A stretch of DNA of 64,000 nucleotides from assembly GCF_013201075.1 (NCBI RefSeq), contig NZ_CP053708.1:2485501-2549500 (forward strand), in the 5' to 3' direction. The stretch's first letter is position 1. Each line of letters opens with the position of its first letter. This DNA comes from Lichenicola cladoniae. Its GTDB lineage: Bacteria > Pseudomonadota > Alphaproteobacteria > Acetobacterales > Acetobacteraceae. The notes under the pieces are model-generated. The model was given only the letters and a program-made list of their open reading frames with translations, had not been told where the DNA came from and did not search any database. Positions 34,192-42,294 of the stretch are shown piece after piece. The translations under genes were made by a program, and so were the position numbers.

Positions 34192-35668
34192 CCGCCCCAT
34201 GCCTGCGCTGTTCGCCCTGCTGCTGTGCCTGTTGGCGCCGATCCAGGCCCTGGCACAGGTGACGTCGGTCTACCTGATCCAGAATTCCGGCTGGATGGAG
34301 CCCTTCTACATCGATCCGAACGCCGCCTTCCGGCCGCTCCTGAACGCGCTGGTCGCAGGCTCGAACGCCGGCGGCGAGGTGGTGATCGCCGACTTCGACC
34401 AGGACGGACAACTCCCCGGCCGGCATTCTCCCAACGTGGTGTATCGCGGGCCGGACGACGCTGCCCGGATCTCCCGCGCCATTGCCGCGATCGACCTGCC
34501 GGGACAGCCGAACGGCCGCCTCACCGACGCCGATTTCGATGGCGCCCTGGTCCGCGGAATCAACACCATCCTGGAAGGCCGCCCCGGCATCATCTGGCTG
34601 GTTACCAACAACCGGAATTCGCCCAACAACAGCCAGCGCGTGAACGAGAACACCCGCGACTTCGCCCGCCGGCTCGGTTCCAGCCCGGCGCTGCCGGTGA
34701 TCGTGTCCTACCCGGTGCGGATGCCGGCGCGGGGACACCTGTACAGCGCCACCGGCCTGATCGTGTACGGCATCGCCTACGGCAACGAAGCCGCAGCCGA
34801 GTTGCGCCGCCTGACCCGCGCACCCGGCCTCACCCGTCTGTTCAGCGATCCCGCCGTGCAGCTGAAACCGCTCGACCAGGCGCCGCTGGTGTTCACGCCG
34901 CAGATCACGACCACCCCCGGCCTGACCGTCAGCCGCTCGCCCGATGGGCGGTTGCGCATCGAGGGGGTGCCCGGCGGACGCGCGTCCGCCGTCGACATCA
35001 CCGGCACGCTGCGCTCGGACTACTATCCGCACGTCATCGACCAGGCGCAGGTGACCCTGCGCTGGGAGAGCCTGGACCATATCCCGGGCCAGGCGGCGCT
35101 GCCGCTGCTGCAAGCCTCGATCGAGCCCAGGGTGCTGCACCGGGTCGCCCCCCGCGACGTGCTGCAGGACGTGCGGATCCGGCTGGACATCCCGCGGATC
35201 GACCGTTCGCCCGGTCTCGCCGGCTGGCTGCAGCACGACGTCACCCTGCACGGCACCCTGGCGATCGACCTCGGCGGCCTGACCCTGTCGCTGCAGGACG
35301 GGTTCGTCGCCAAGATGTCGCAGATCGCGGCGATGGATCAGCTGCCGGCGGTATTCTTCGACAATCGCACCGTGACCGCCGCGTCCGCGGCCCTGCCGGT
35401 TACGCTGGTGGTGCATTTCTCGGCAATGCCGCTCATCCTGGCATTGCTGGCTCTGTTCGGACTGCTGCTCCTGCTGGCGCTGCTGCTGTTCCTGCTTCGC
35501 CGCGACCGCGACCATACCGTGACCCTGGGCGGCCAGGTGCGACGGGTCAGGCTGCGCCCGTTCCAGACGCGCCTGGTGGTGTTGCCGGATGGCCGGGCAT
35601 TCTCGGTGCGTGGCAGACTGGCCGGACCGCCCGCCGCGACGGAACGCGACCCCGCCGACCAACGCTGA
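34181..35668 (+). CDS. Exported vWA-like protein with C-terminal membrane anchor
   Basis: About 495 residues. Signal peptide (HRSRPMPALFALLLCLLAPIQALA), then a vWA-like start VYLIQNSGWMEPF in which the usual DxSxS metal site is replaced by QNSGW (Q34-S36), with IIWLVTNN further on as a Rossmann-type strand. Beta-rich middle, one TM helix at about 416-439, and a cytoplasmic basic tail of about 55 residues. ATG 34181 overlaps the upstream gene by 11 nt; ATG 34199 is an alternative that keeps the signal. Together with the next genes it suggests a periplasmic sensor or scaffold. Confidence 0.72.
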   Translation: MHRSRPMPALFALLLCLLAPIQALAQVTSVYLIQNSGWMEPFYIDPNAAFRPLLNALVAGSNAGGEVVIADFDQDGQLPGRHSPNVVYRGPDDAARISRAIAAIDLPGQPNGRLTDADFDGALVRGINTILEGRPGIIWLVTNNRNSPNNSQRVNENTRDFARRLGSSPALPVIVSYPVRMPARGHLYSATGLIVYGIAYGNEAAAELRRLTRAPGLTRLFSDPAVQLKPLDQAPLVFTPQITTTPGLTVSRSPDGRLRIEGVPGGRASAVDITGTLRSDYYPHVIDQAQVTLRWESLDHIPGQAALPLLQASIEPRVLHRVAPRDVLQDVRIRLDIPRIDRSPGLAGWLQHDVTLHGTLAIDLGGLTLSLQDGFVAKMSQIAAMDQLPAVFFDNRTVTAASAALPVTLVVHFSAMPLILALLALFGLLLLLALLLFLLRRDRDHTVTLGGQVRRVRLRPFQTRLVVLPDGRAFSVRGRLAGPPAATERDPADQR

Positions 35669-35695
35669 CACTCCAGAGCTTCGTTCAGGACAGAA

Positions 35696-36211
35696 ATGAC
35701 CGACCCGTCGCACACGCCGACCGCGCCTGCCACCACTGCCCCGCCGTCGGACTTCAACCTCCGGCCGCCTGCCGACGCGCTGCCGGCAAACGCGACACCC
35801 GCACCCTCGGCGCCCGGCACCGCCCTGCAGACCGGGACCGGCACGCCGATCAACGCGTCCTCCCTGCCCGGCGAGGATGGCCACCTGTCCAGCACCGATG
35901 CGGTGATCGGTGCGGCAATCATGCTGGCGCTGGCCGTGGCGATCTTCTTCATTCGCGGCGCGGTGCGGACCCACCTGATCGCCCACCGCGCCTCGCCGTC
36001 GGCCGCGGGCAATGCCGGCTGGGCGCTGTTCGCGCTGCTGCTGTCGGTGTCGGTGCTGATCGTGTTCGGCCTGCTCGGCGGGCTCTGGTCGATACTCGGC
36101 TTCACCATCCCGCTGGCGGTGCTGATCGTGGTGACGGCGATCCTGTTCACGCTGCTGTATCGCACCGCCGCCCAGGGCCGGGCCCGCGGCCGCCGACCCG
36201 CCAGACGCTGA
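35696..36211 (+). CDS. Three-TM membrane protein of the tubulin-like operon
   Basis: 171 residues. The first 65 are rich in Pro, Thr and Ala and probably disordered; then TM helices at about 69-87, 107-129 and 132-155, ending in a basic GRARGRRPARR tail. Located 27 nt after the vWA-like gene and 10 nt before the tubulin-like gene. It could anchor the GTPase at the membrane; no family recognised. Confidence 0.7.
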   Translation: MTDPSHTPTAPATTAPPSDFNLRPPADALPANATPAPSAPGTALQTGTGTPINASSLPGEDGHLSSTDAVIGAAIMLALAVAIFFIRGAVRTHLIAHRASPSAAGNAGWALFALLLSVSVLIVFGLLGGLWSILGFTIPLAVLIVVTAILFTLLYRTAAQGRARGRRPARR

Positions 36212-36221
36212 GGGCCACGCC

Positions 36222-39200
36222 ATGTCATCCACCCAGACCTCGCAGCCCCATCCCGGCCAGCCTGGACAGGACGAGGACCGCCCTGCCGCGCGCCGCGTGC
36301 AGCCGACATTGTTCGTCGGCATCGGCGGCACCGGCATGCAGATCCTGCTGCGATTGCGCCGGCGCATCCTGACCGGGGACTGGAACGGACGGCGGATCGA
36401 CGACCTGTCCCGGTTCCCGATCGCCTCGTTCGTCTATTTCGACACCGACATGCGGACCGCGATCGAGAGCGACCGGCAGCAGAGCGCCGACCCCCTCGCC
36501 CGTATCGTCGCCTTCCGCGAGAACGAGCGGCTGCAGCACGCGGTCGACGTCAAGCGCTACGTCAAGGATCTCGACCGCTATCCGCTGATCGCCGACTGGC
36601 TGCCGGTCGCCGACTTCTCGCTGATCAACACCGAGAAAGGCGCCGGCCAGGTTCGTGCGATTTCGCGTCTGCTGTTCTTCGACCAGTTCCGCAAGCTCAC
36701 CGACATGCTGCGCGAGCGCAGCGACGGGCTGCTCCGGAGCGTCGGGCGGCAGGACGACCTCGCGCACCTGAACCTGGAGATCGAGAACCGGCTGCGCGTT
36801 GTGGTGGTGTGTTCCGCCGCCGGCGGTACCGGGTCCGGCAGCTTCATCGACATGGGCCTCGCGCTGCGCTCGCTGATCCATCCGGCGCCGACCGTCGATC
36901 TCGTGCTGCTGCTGCCCGGCGGCTATCACGACCACCAGCGCCAGCGGGTGAACGCCAACGGCTACGCGGCGCTCATGGAACTCGAGCACGCGATGCGGCC
37001 GAACCCGCTGCCGCCATTCGTCGAGCAATGGGCCGATCATCAGGGACCGCTGCCGAATATCGCGCCATATGACGACGTGTACCTGCTCGACACACGCAAC
37101 GTACTCGATGACGGTCTCGAGCAGGTCGGCGATCTCTATGACATGGCCGCCGACATCCTGTTCGAGGATTTCGGCACCAGCGAGTTCGCCGCCACCAAGC
37201 GCTCGATCGCCGTCAACCAGGCACAGCACAAGATCGACAATTACGAACCGCCGCTGCCGGCGCATCTCGGCCGACAGTCCCTGCGCTACAGCCAGCTGTT
37301 TTCGAGTTTCGGCCAGGCGACGATCGACACCAAGAGCCGCGTCGCCGTCGACACCGCGGTCGCGGAAACGTCGAAGCAGATGCTCAAGGCCTATTTCAAC
37401 GTCGCAATGGAGGATTCCGGACGGCTGCCGACACCGGCGGAGCGCGACGATTTCCTGGACCGCCAATTCTACCTGAATTCCAGCGCATTCCAGCACGTCC
37501 TGCCCGGCGCCGAGGATGTCTCGACCATCAACGAGCCTTTCCTGATCGACAAACTCCTCGAGAACGAAACCGGCCAGTCGGTGCTCGCGGAAATCGATCG
37601 CGACCTGCTCTCGACCTATCAGTCCGAGGGCTTCCAGAGCGCCGACCCGCATAATCTACCAACCCTGGTGCTGCGCGAGTTCGAGCAGCGGCACGAGGAC
37701 GTGCTCGGCAGCATCAGGCACAAGACCGGATCAGGCCTGGCCGCCGACCGCATTCTCGCCACCCGGCAGCGCCTGACCTCCGAGCGGCGCGGTAATGGGC
37801 CGGATGGTCTGCGGTCCGTGCTCTACGATTATCTCGACCAGCGCGAGCGTGGCGGACTGGACTACACGATCCGGCTGGTCGAGGACGCCAAGCTGCAGAT
37901 CGAGCAGGAAATCGTCAGGCTCGACGAGGTGGAGGCGCGCTACGCGTCCCGCGCCGGCGACACCCAGCGCCGGTTCGAGCAGTCGCTCGAGAATCTTCGC
38001 GAGGCCGTCAACCGGCGTTTCCCGTTCGGGCCCGATCGCAAGGCGGCCGAACGCTACCTCGAACATTTGCGCAACGAGACCGCCTATTACCTGTCCATGC
38101 AGCTGCGTCGCCAGGCTGCCGTCGAGGCCAAGCTGTTCCTGCGCGAGATGTCGGACATGCTGGGCAACCGTCGCGGCCAGGATGCGGAGGGCAACAAGCT
38201 CTGGGATGGCGCTGTCGCCGAACTGGTCCAGGGCCGTGTCCTGGTTCGCCATACCCTGCGCGAGTTCGACACCGAGATCGGGTTGCTGCGCGAAGCGGTC
38301 TCGCGTTGCGACGCGGGCACCTATGTTGTGCTGCCGGCGGCCGACGTGGAAGCTCGCGCCATGCTCGGCAATAACGAGGAAGAAGTGCAGCGCTGGGCGG
38401 AGGAAATGTTCCGCGACGAGGGCGGCTCGCGCAAGCTGTTCCCGATCCTGCGCGACGACATGCAGCGCAGCATCCTGCTCAACCGCCTGCGCGGCTTCTC
38501 GCGGCTGCAGCTCGCGCCGCGTGCGGACGCGCTGCGCTCGGCGCAATCGATCCTGCTCGACATGAGCGCTCGCGACCGGATCGCGTTGTTCCAGCGCGCC
38601 ATGGTTCGCGCCATGCCGTGGCTCGACGCCTCGTTCGACCATCTCGGCGGCGGCATCGCGATGGGTCCGCGCTACACGCTGCTGATCGCGGTGGATGACA
38701 AGGAGGAGTTCGAGCGCAACTTCAAGGCCGAGATCGAGCAGGTGGTGCCGACCGGCCGGCTCGGCATCGGCGCGCCGCAATACCTGAATTCGGGCTTGCG
38801 CGACCGCATCCTGATCTATTGCGAGCTGAGCGGCATCCCGCTCGACAGCATCGATCCGCTGCGCACCGAATGGCGCATCAGCTACCAGCTCGAACAGAAG
38901 AAACCGCTGCCGCTGCACACGCACCGGCAGTCCGAGCGCTTCCCCGATCCGGTCGTGCCCACCACGCAGGAAATCGAGGAGATGCGCCGCAACATGGGGT
39001 TGTTCGTGCGGGGCGTGGCCTACGGCATTCTCGTCCGCGGCAGCCGCCCGGGACAGCCGTACCAGATCGATCTCGGCGGGGGCGACTGGGGCGACGCCGG
39101 TACCGAGCGGATCATCCGCGGCAGCGGCTTCTCGCGCCATCGCGACAAGGTGCAGGCCCGCATCGAGGCGTTCGAACGTGATCTCACGCCGATCCAGGTG

Positions 39201-39827
39201 CTGGCCGCGAGCGCGTTGCTCGCCTGGACCGGCGAGCGGGTTTATGCCGCCCGCATGGCCCGGATCGGTCCGACCCAGACCGATCGCATCCCGGGCATCG
39301 TGCAGACCATGGCGATGGAGCTGTCCCGCCAGCTTCGCGAACGCTACGTGCGGATGGAGGGTGCCGCGGCGCTTGCCGAGGCCGACATGCAGTTCGAGAC
39401 GCTCAAACGCACCATCCCGGACTGGACCGAGGAACTGCCCGGCAGCGCCGCCGACGCGGACCCGCATGACGCCAACCGCGACCCGAACGACCAGCCGGAA
39501 GCCCGCGCATCGGCCAAGCGGCGGATCGTGCCGGACCGGTTCCGGCCGAGCGCACTGCAGCGTCTGCTCAAGCCGGTCGGACCGTCGGCCTCGTTGCCGG
39601 TGGCAGGGCTGCCGGCGTGGCATCTTTCGATCGCAAAACAGCTGACCGGCCCGTTCGGCCTGGCGCAGCTGGCGCTGTTGGCCACTCAGGGCACGCTAAG
39701 GGAGGGCACGAATGTCCGGAGGCTCGGCGCCGCCGCCTGGCAGCATGTGCGCGACATCCCCGAGTTGCTGGCACTGCTGCACGGTGCGCTGCCGGAGGAC
39801 GAGGACGATCTGCCCGATGACGAGTGA
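36222..39827 (+). CDS. Tubulin-like GTPase (Tubulin_2/FtsZ-like family) with C-terminal GYF_2-like domain
   Basis: 1201 residues. FVGIGGTGMQILLRLRRR (31-48) is the first nucleotide loop and SAAGGTGSGSFID (198-210) is the tubulin/FtsZ signature G-box; together they mark the tubulin-like family PF13809. A long helical middle with charged segments (LQIEQEIVRLDEVEARY, about 560-620) suggests coiled coils. The C-terminus (about 1131-1187; WHLSIAKQLTGPFGLAQL, AAWQHVRDIPEL) matches a GYF_2 adaptor domain, followed by an acidic tail. Relatives are thought to remodel membranes or organise secretion-like complexes; function here unproven. Confidence 0.85.
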   Translation: MSSTQTSQPHPGQPGQDEDRPAARRVQPTLFVGIGGTGMQILLRLRRRILTGDWNGRRIDDLSRFPIASFVYFDTDMRTAIESDRQQSADPLARIVAFRENERLQHAVDVKRYVKDLDRYPLIADWLPVADFSLINTEKGAGQVRAISRLLFFDQFRKLTDMLRERSDGLLRSVGRQDDLAHLNLEIENRLRVVVVCSAAGGTGSGSFIDMGLALRSLIHPAPTVDLVLLLPGGYHDHQRQRVNANGYAALMELEHAMRPNPLPPFVEQWADHQGPLPNIAPYDDVYLLDTRNVLDDGLEQVGDLYDMAADILFEDFGTSEFAATKRSIAVNQAQHKIDNYEPPLPAHLGRQSLRYSQLFSSFGQATIDTKSRVAVDTAVAETSKQMLKAYFNVAMEDSGRLPTPAERDDFLDRQFYLNSSAFQHVLPGAEDVSTINEPFLIDKLLENETGQSVLAEIDRDLLSTYQSEGFQSADPHNLPTLVLREFEQRHEDVLGSIRHKTGSGLAADRILATRQRLTSERRGNGPDGLRSVLYDYLDQRERGGLDYTIRLVEDAKLQIEQEIVRLDEVEARYASRAGDTQRRFEQSLENLREAVNRRFPFGPDRKAAERYLEHLRNETAYYLSMQLRRQAAVEAKLFLREMSDMLGNRRGQDAEGNKLWDGAVAELVQGRVLVRHTLREFDTEIGLLREAVSRCDAGTYVVLPAADVEARAMLGNNEEEVQRWAEEMFRDEGGSRKLFPILRDDMQRSILLNRLRGFSRLQLAPRADALRSAQSILLDMSARDRIALFQRAMVRAMPWLDASFDHLGGGIAMGPRYTLLIAVDDKEEFERNFKAEIEQVVPTGRLGIGAPQYLNSGLRDRILIYCELSGIPLDSIDPLRTEWRISYQLEQKKPLPLHTHRQSERFPDPVVPTTQEIEEMRRNMGLFVRGVAYGILVRGSRPGQPYQIDLGGGDWGDAGTERIIRGSGFSRHRDKVQARIEAFERDLTPIQVLAASALLAWTGERVYAARMARIGPTQTDRIPGIVQTMAMELSRQLRERYVRMEGAAALAEADMQFETLKRTIPDWTEELPGSAADADPHDANRDPNDQPEARASAKRRIVPDRFRPSALQRLLKPVGPSASLPVAGLPAWHLSIAKQLTGPFGLAQLALLATQGTLREGTNVRRLGAAAWQHVRDIPELLALLHGALPEDEDDLPDDE

Positions 39828-39842
39828 GCGAGCGCGTTACAG

Positions 39843-40211
39843 GTGAAATGGCGTTCGTCGATGCTGGCCGCATGCGTGATCCTGTCGCCTCTCGCCGCGG
39901 TCGCGCAGGATGTTCCCGGCATGATGCCGTATGGCCAGGACATACCGAGCCTGCTGGTCCGCGACCTCCAGCTCAGTCTGCGCCGCCTCGCCTATTATCG
40001 CGGCGAGGCGGACGGGTTGCATAATCCGGATCTGCTGCGGGCGCTGCTTGCGTTCGAGCGTGACGAACAGGTGGCCCCGGAGGCGGAACCGACGCCGGCG
40101 ATTCTGCAGCTGAGCAACGAGGCGATCGCGCGGATCAGGTCGGGCGGTTCGTGCGGGGATCTGGGGCCACTCCCGGCCGGCACATCCGTGGCGTGCGGCA
40201 GCATCCGCTAG
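39843..40211 (+). CDS. Small exported peptidoglycan-binding-like protein
   Basis: 122 residues starting with GTG 39843. Signal peptide (KWRSSMLAACVILSPLAAVAQ) and a segment DLQLSLRRLAYYRGEADGLHNPDLLRALLAFE (about 41-72) resembling the PG_binding_1 repeat (LQ..L...GYY.G..DG......A...F). Two C-terminal cysteines may form a disulfide. It lies 15 nt after the tubulin-like gene and ends directly before the PEGA gene, so it is part of the operon and puts the system in contact with the cell wall. Confidence 0.7.
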   Translation: MKWRSSMLAACVILSPLAAVAQDVPGMMPYGQDIPSLLVRDLQLSLRRLAYYRGEADGLHNPDLLRALLAFERDEQVAPEAEPTPAILQLSNEAIARIRSGGSCGDLGPLPAGTSVACGSIR

Positions 40212-41273
40212 ATGGCCGGCCACCATCCTTGCGCCGCCTGCGGCGAGACGCTGCAGGGCGTCGTGTCGTTCTGCCCGTTCTGCGGCGCTTCGCAGCAGCC
40301 GGCACCGGCGCGTATTCCGGCCGCGTCGGTAGTCCCGAGCCCCGCGCCACCGACACCGCCTCGGGAGTTGCCGGCGGTGCCGATCCACCAGCCGGTCCCG
40401 CACCGTCTCGTGCCGATCGTCGTGCCGGCGCCGCGCGTCGCGCCACCGGTGCCACCGGCGGCGCAACCTGCCCCACTACCGAAGCAGCCTCCGACCCCGG
40501 CGCAGCGGCGGAGCCGGCGCGACGCTTTGCGCAAGCTGTTGCTCGCGGCGATCATTCTCATCTGTGGCGCGATCCTCTGGCAGCACCTGACCACCGGACC
40601 GCATGCGACGCTCCGGGTGCATCTTTCGCGGCAGGCCGAGGGCGCGCTGACCATCGACGGAGCCAGGGCCGGCACGACGGACGAGGCGATCAGGCTCGCG
40701 CCCGGCCGGCACGTGGTGGGTTTCGATGCCGACGCCTGGACCACGATTCCTGTCACCATCAGGCTCCGTGACGGCGAAACACGCACGATCGAACTCGTGC
40801 CCATCCCGCACCGGGCATTGCTGAGCCTGGACAGCGTTCCGGGTGGCGCCAGGATCGTCGTCGGCGAGCGGCGTCTCGGCCGCGCACCGGCCACGATCTC
40901 GCTGCCGCCGGGCCCGGTGCGCGTGACCGCCGCATTGGCCGGCTACGAGCCCGTGGCTCAGACGATCGTGCTCGCACCCGGCGAGCATCGCAGCCTAGCG
41001 CTTACCTTGCAGGCGATCCCGGCCCAGACGTTGCACCTGGTTGCCCCGGCCGGCATCTGGAGCGAACCGGTCACCCTCGCGCAGGGCGATCGGTTCATCC
41101 TGCTGTTCCATGGCCGCATCCGGGTTCGGGCGAACGGACGGGTTCTTCTGCTGGACGGCTTCAACCGGACCGATCTCGGCACTTTCGAGGACCGGACCCT
41201 CGCCTTCACCGCGGTCGACGGCGCGCCGGTCGATGTCGACCTCATCATCCACAAGGCCGGTAGCCCCGGCTGA
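40212..41273 (+). CDS. Zinc-ribbon / TM / PEGA-domain protein
   Basis: 353 residues. A zinc ribbon with C7, C10, C21 and C24 (PCAACGETL...FCPFCG), a proline-rich linker to about 100, one TM helix (108-126) and a periplasmic part with two PEGA-like beta segments (about 130-275; TLRVHLSRQAEGALTIDGARAG, and SLDSVPGGARIVVGERRLG). PEGA domains bind envelope surfaces. Starts immediately after the preceding stop codon. This cytoplasm-to-periplasm layout makes it a candidate link between the tubulin-like polymer and the cell envelope. Confidence 0.8.
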   Translation: MAGHHPCAACGETLQGVVSFCPFCGASQQPAPARIPAASVVPSPAPPTPPRELPAVPIHQPVPHRLVPIVVPAPRVAPPVPPAAQPAPLPKQPPTPAQRRSRRDALRKLLLAAIILICGAILWQHLTTGPHATLRVHLSRQAEGALTIDGARAGTTDEAIRLAPGRHVVGFDADAWTTIPVTIRLRDGETRTIELVPIPHRALLSLDSVPGGARIVVGERRLGRAPATISLPPGPVRVTAALAGYEPVAQTIVLAPGEHRSLALTLQAIPAQTLHLVAPAGIWSEPVTLAQGDRFILLFHGRIRVRANGRVLLLDGFNRTDLGTFEDRTLAFTAVDGAPVDVDLIIHKAGSPG

Positions 41274-41290
41274 TCGGCTACAACCCCCGC

Positions 41291-42235
41291 ATGAATGCCG
41301 TCCTGTCCGTCCTGCTGCCGATTTTCGGCCTGATCCTCGCCGGCTACGTCAGTGGCTGGAAAGGCTGGCTCGGGAGCGGCGCGACCGACAGCCTGAACCG
41401 GTTCGTGGTCAGGCTGGCACTGCCGGCCGAGCTGTTCCAGAGCATGGCGCAGGTGACCCGCGCCCAGATCGACCACCCCGGTTTCACCGCCGCCTTCGCA
41501 GGCGGCATGCTGGCCACCTTCGCGGTCGGTTTCCTGCTTGACTGGCGCCGTCCGGTCGAACGCACGCACCGGATATCCGGAGCGGCGATCGAGGGGCTGG
41601 CCGCCGGCTACGCCAACACGGCCTTCATCGGCATCCCGCTGTGCGTCGGCGTGTTCGGCCAGGCCGGGCTGCCGCCGGTGGTGCTGGCGACGCTGCTGAC
41701 CGTGTGTGCCCTGTTCGCGCTGGCGATCACGCTGGTCGAACTGGATCAGCAGGCCGGGCAAGGTGCGGGGCGCACGCTCGGCCGCGTATCGGTGGCGCTG
41801 CTGCGCAATCCGCTGGTCGCAGCCCCGATCGCCGGCATCCTGGTCAACCTGTCCGGCCTGGGACTGGCGAGCCCGGTGCTGCAGTTCACCACCCTGCTCG
41901 GGGCCGCCGCGAGCCCGTGCGCGCTGGTGACGATCGGCCTGTTCCTGGCCGAGACGAGATCCGACGCCGCCGAGCCGTTCGCGGTCGCGCGCGTCGTCGC
42001 CGCCAAGCTGCTGCTGCAACCGGCAGTCACCGCGTTCCTTGCCTTCGTGGTGTTCCCGATGCCGCGCCTCTGGGCGGAGGCAGCCCTGCTGATCAGCGCA
42101 CTGCCGGTCGGCACCGGCCCGTTCATGCTGGCGCGGCTCTACGACCGGGAAGCCGCCATCGCCAGCCGCGCCACCCTGATTTCGACGATCCTGTCGCTGG
42201 TCACCGTTTCGCTGCTGCTGGGATGGATCGGTTGA
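41291..42235 (+). CDS. AEC (auxin efflux carrier)-family transporter
   Basis: 314 residues, about 10 hydrophobic segments in two inverted halves, beginning VLSVLLPIFGLILAGYVSG, with NRFVVRLALPAELFQSMA and GYANTAFIGIPL, the conserved crossover region. AEC transporters move small organic acids such as malate or malonate, or act as exporters. It starts 17 nt after the PEGA gene and so may share the transcript, though its role in that system is doubtful. Confidence 0.87.
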   Translation: MNAVLSVLLPIFGLILAGYVSGWKGWLGSGATDSLNRFVVRLALPAELFQSMAQVTRAQIDHPGFTAAFAGGMLATFAVGFLLDWRRPVERTHRISGAAIEGLAAGYANTAFIGIPLCVGVFGQAGLPPVVLATLLTVCALFALAITLVELDQQAGQGAGRTLGRVSVALLRNPLVAAPIAGILVNLSGLGLASPVLQFTTLLGAAASPCALVTIGLFLAETRSDAAEPFAVARVVAAKLLLQPAVTAFLAFVVFPMPRLWAEAALLISALPVGTGPFMLARLYDREAAIASRATLISTILSLVTVSLLLGWIG

Positions 42236-42294
42236 CGCGGGATCGATAGCCTGGAGGGCCGCGACTTTCGAGGGGCAACCCGCGTTACGCCGCG

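Noticed and set aside
37731-39623. 630-codon minus-strand ORF opposite the tubulin-like gene
   Set aside because: Shadow; no ribosome-binding site or domain.
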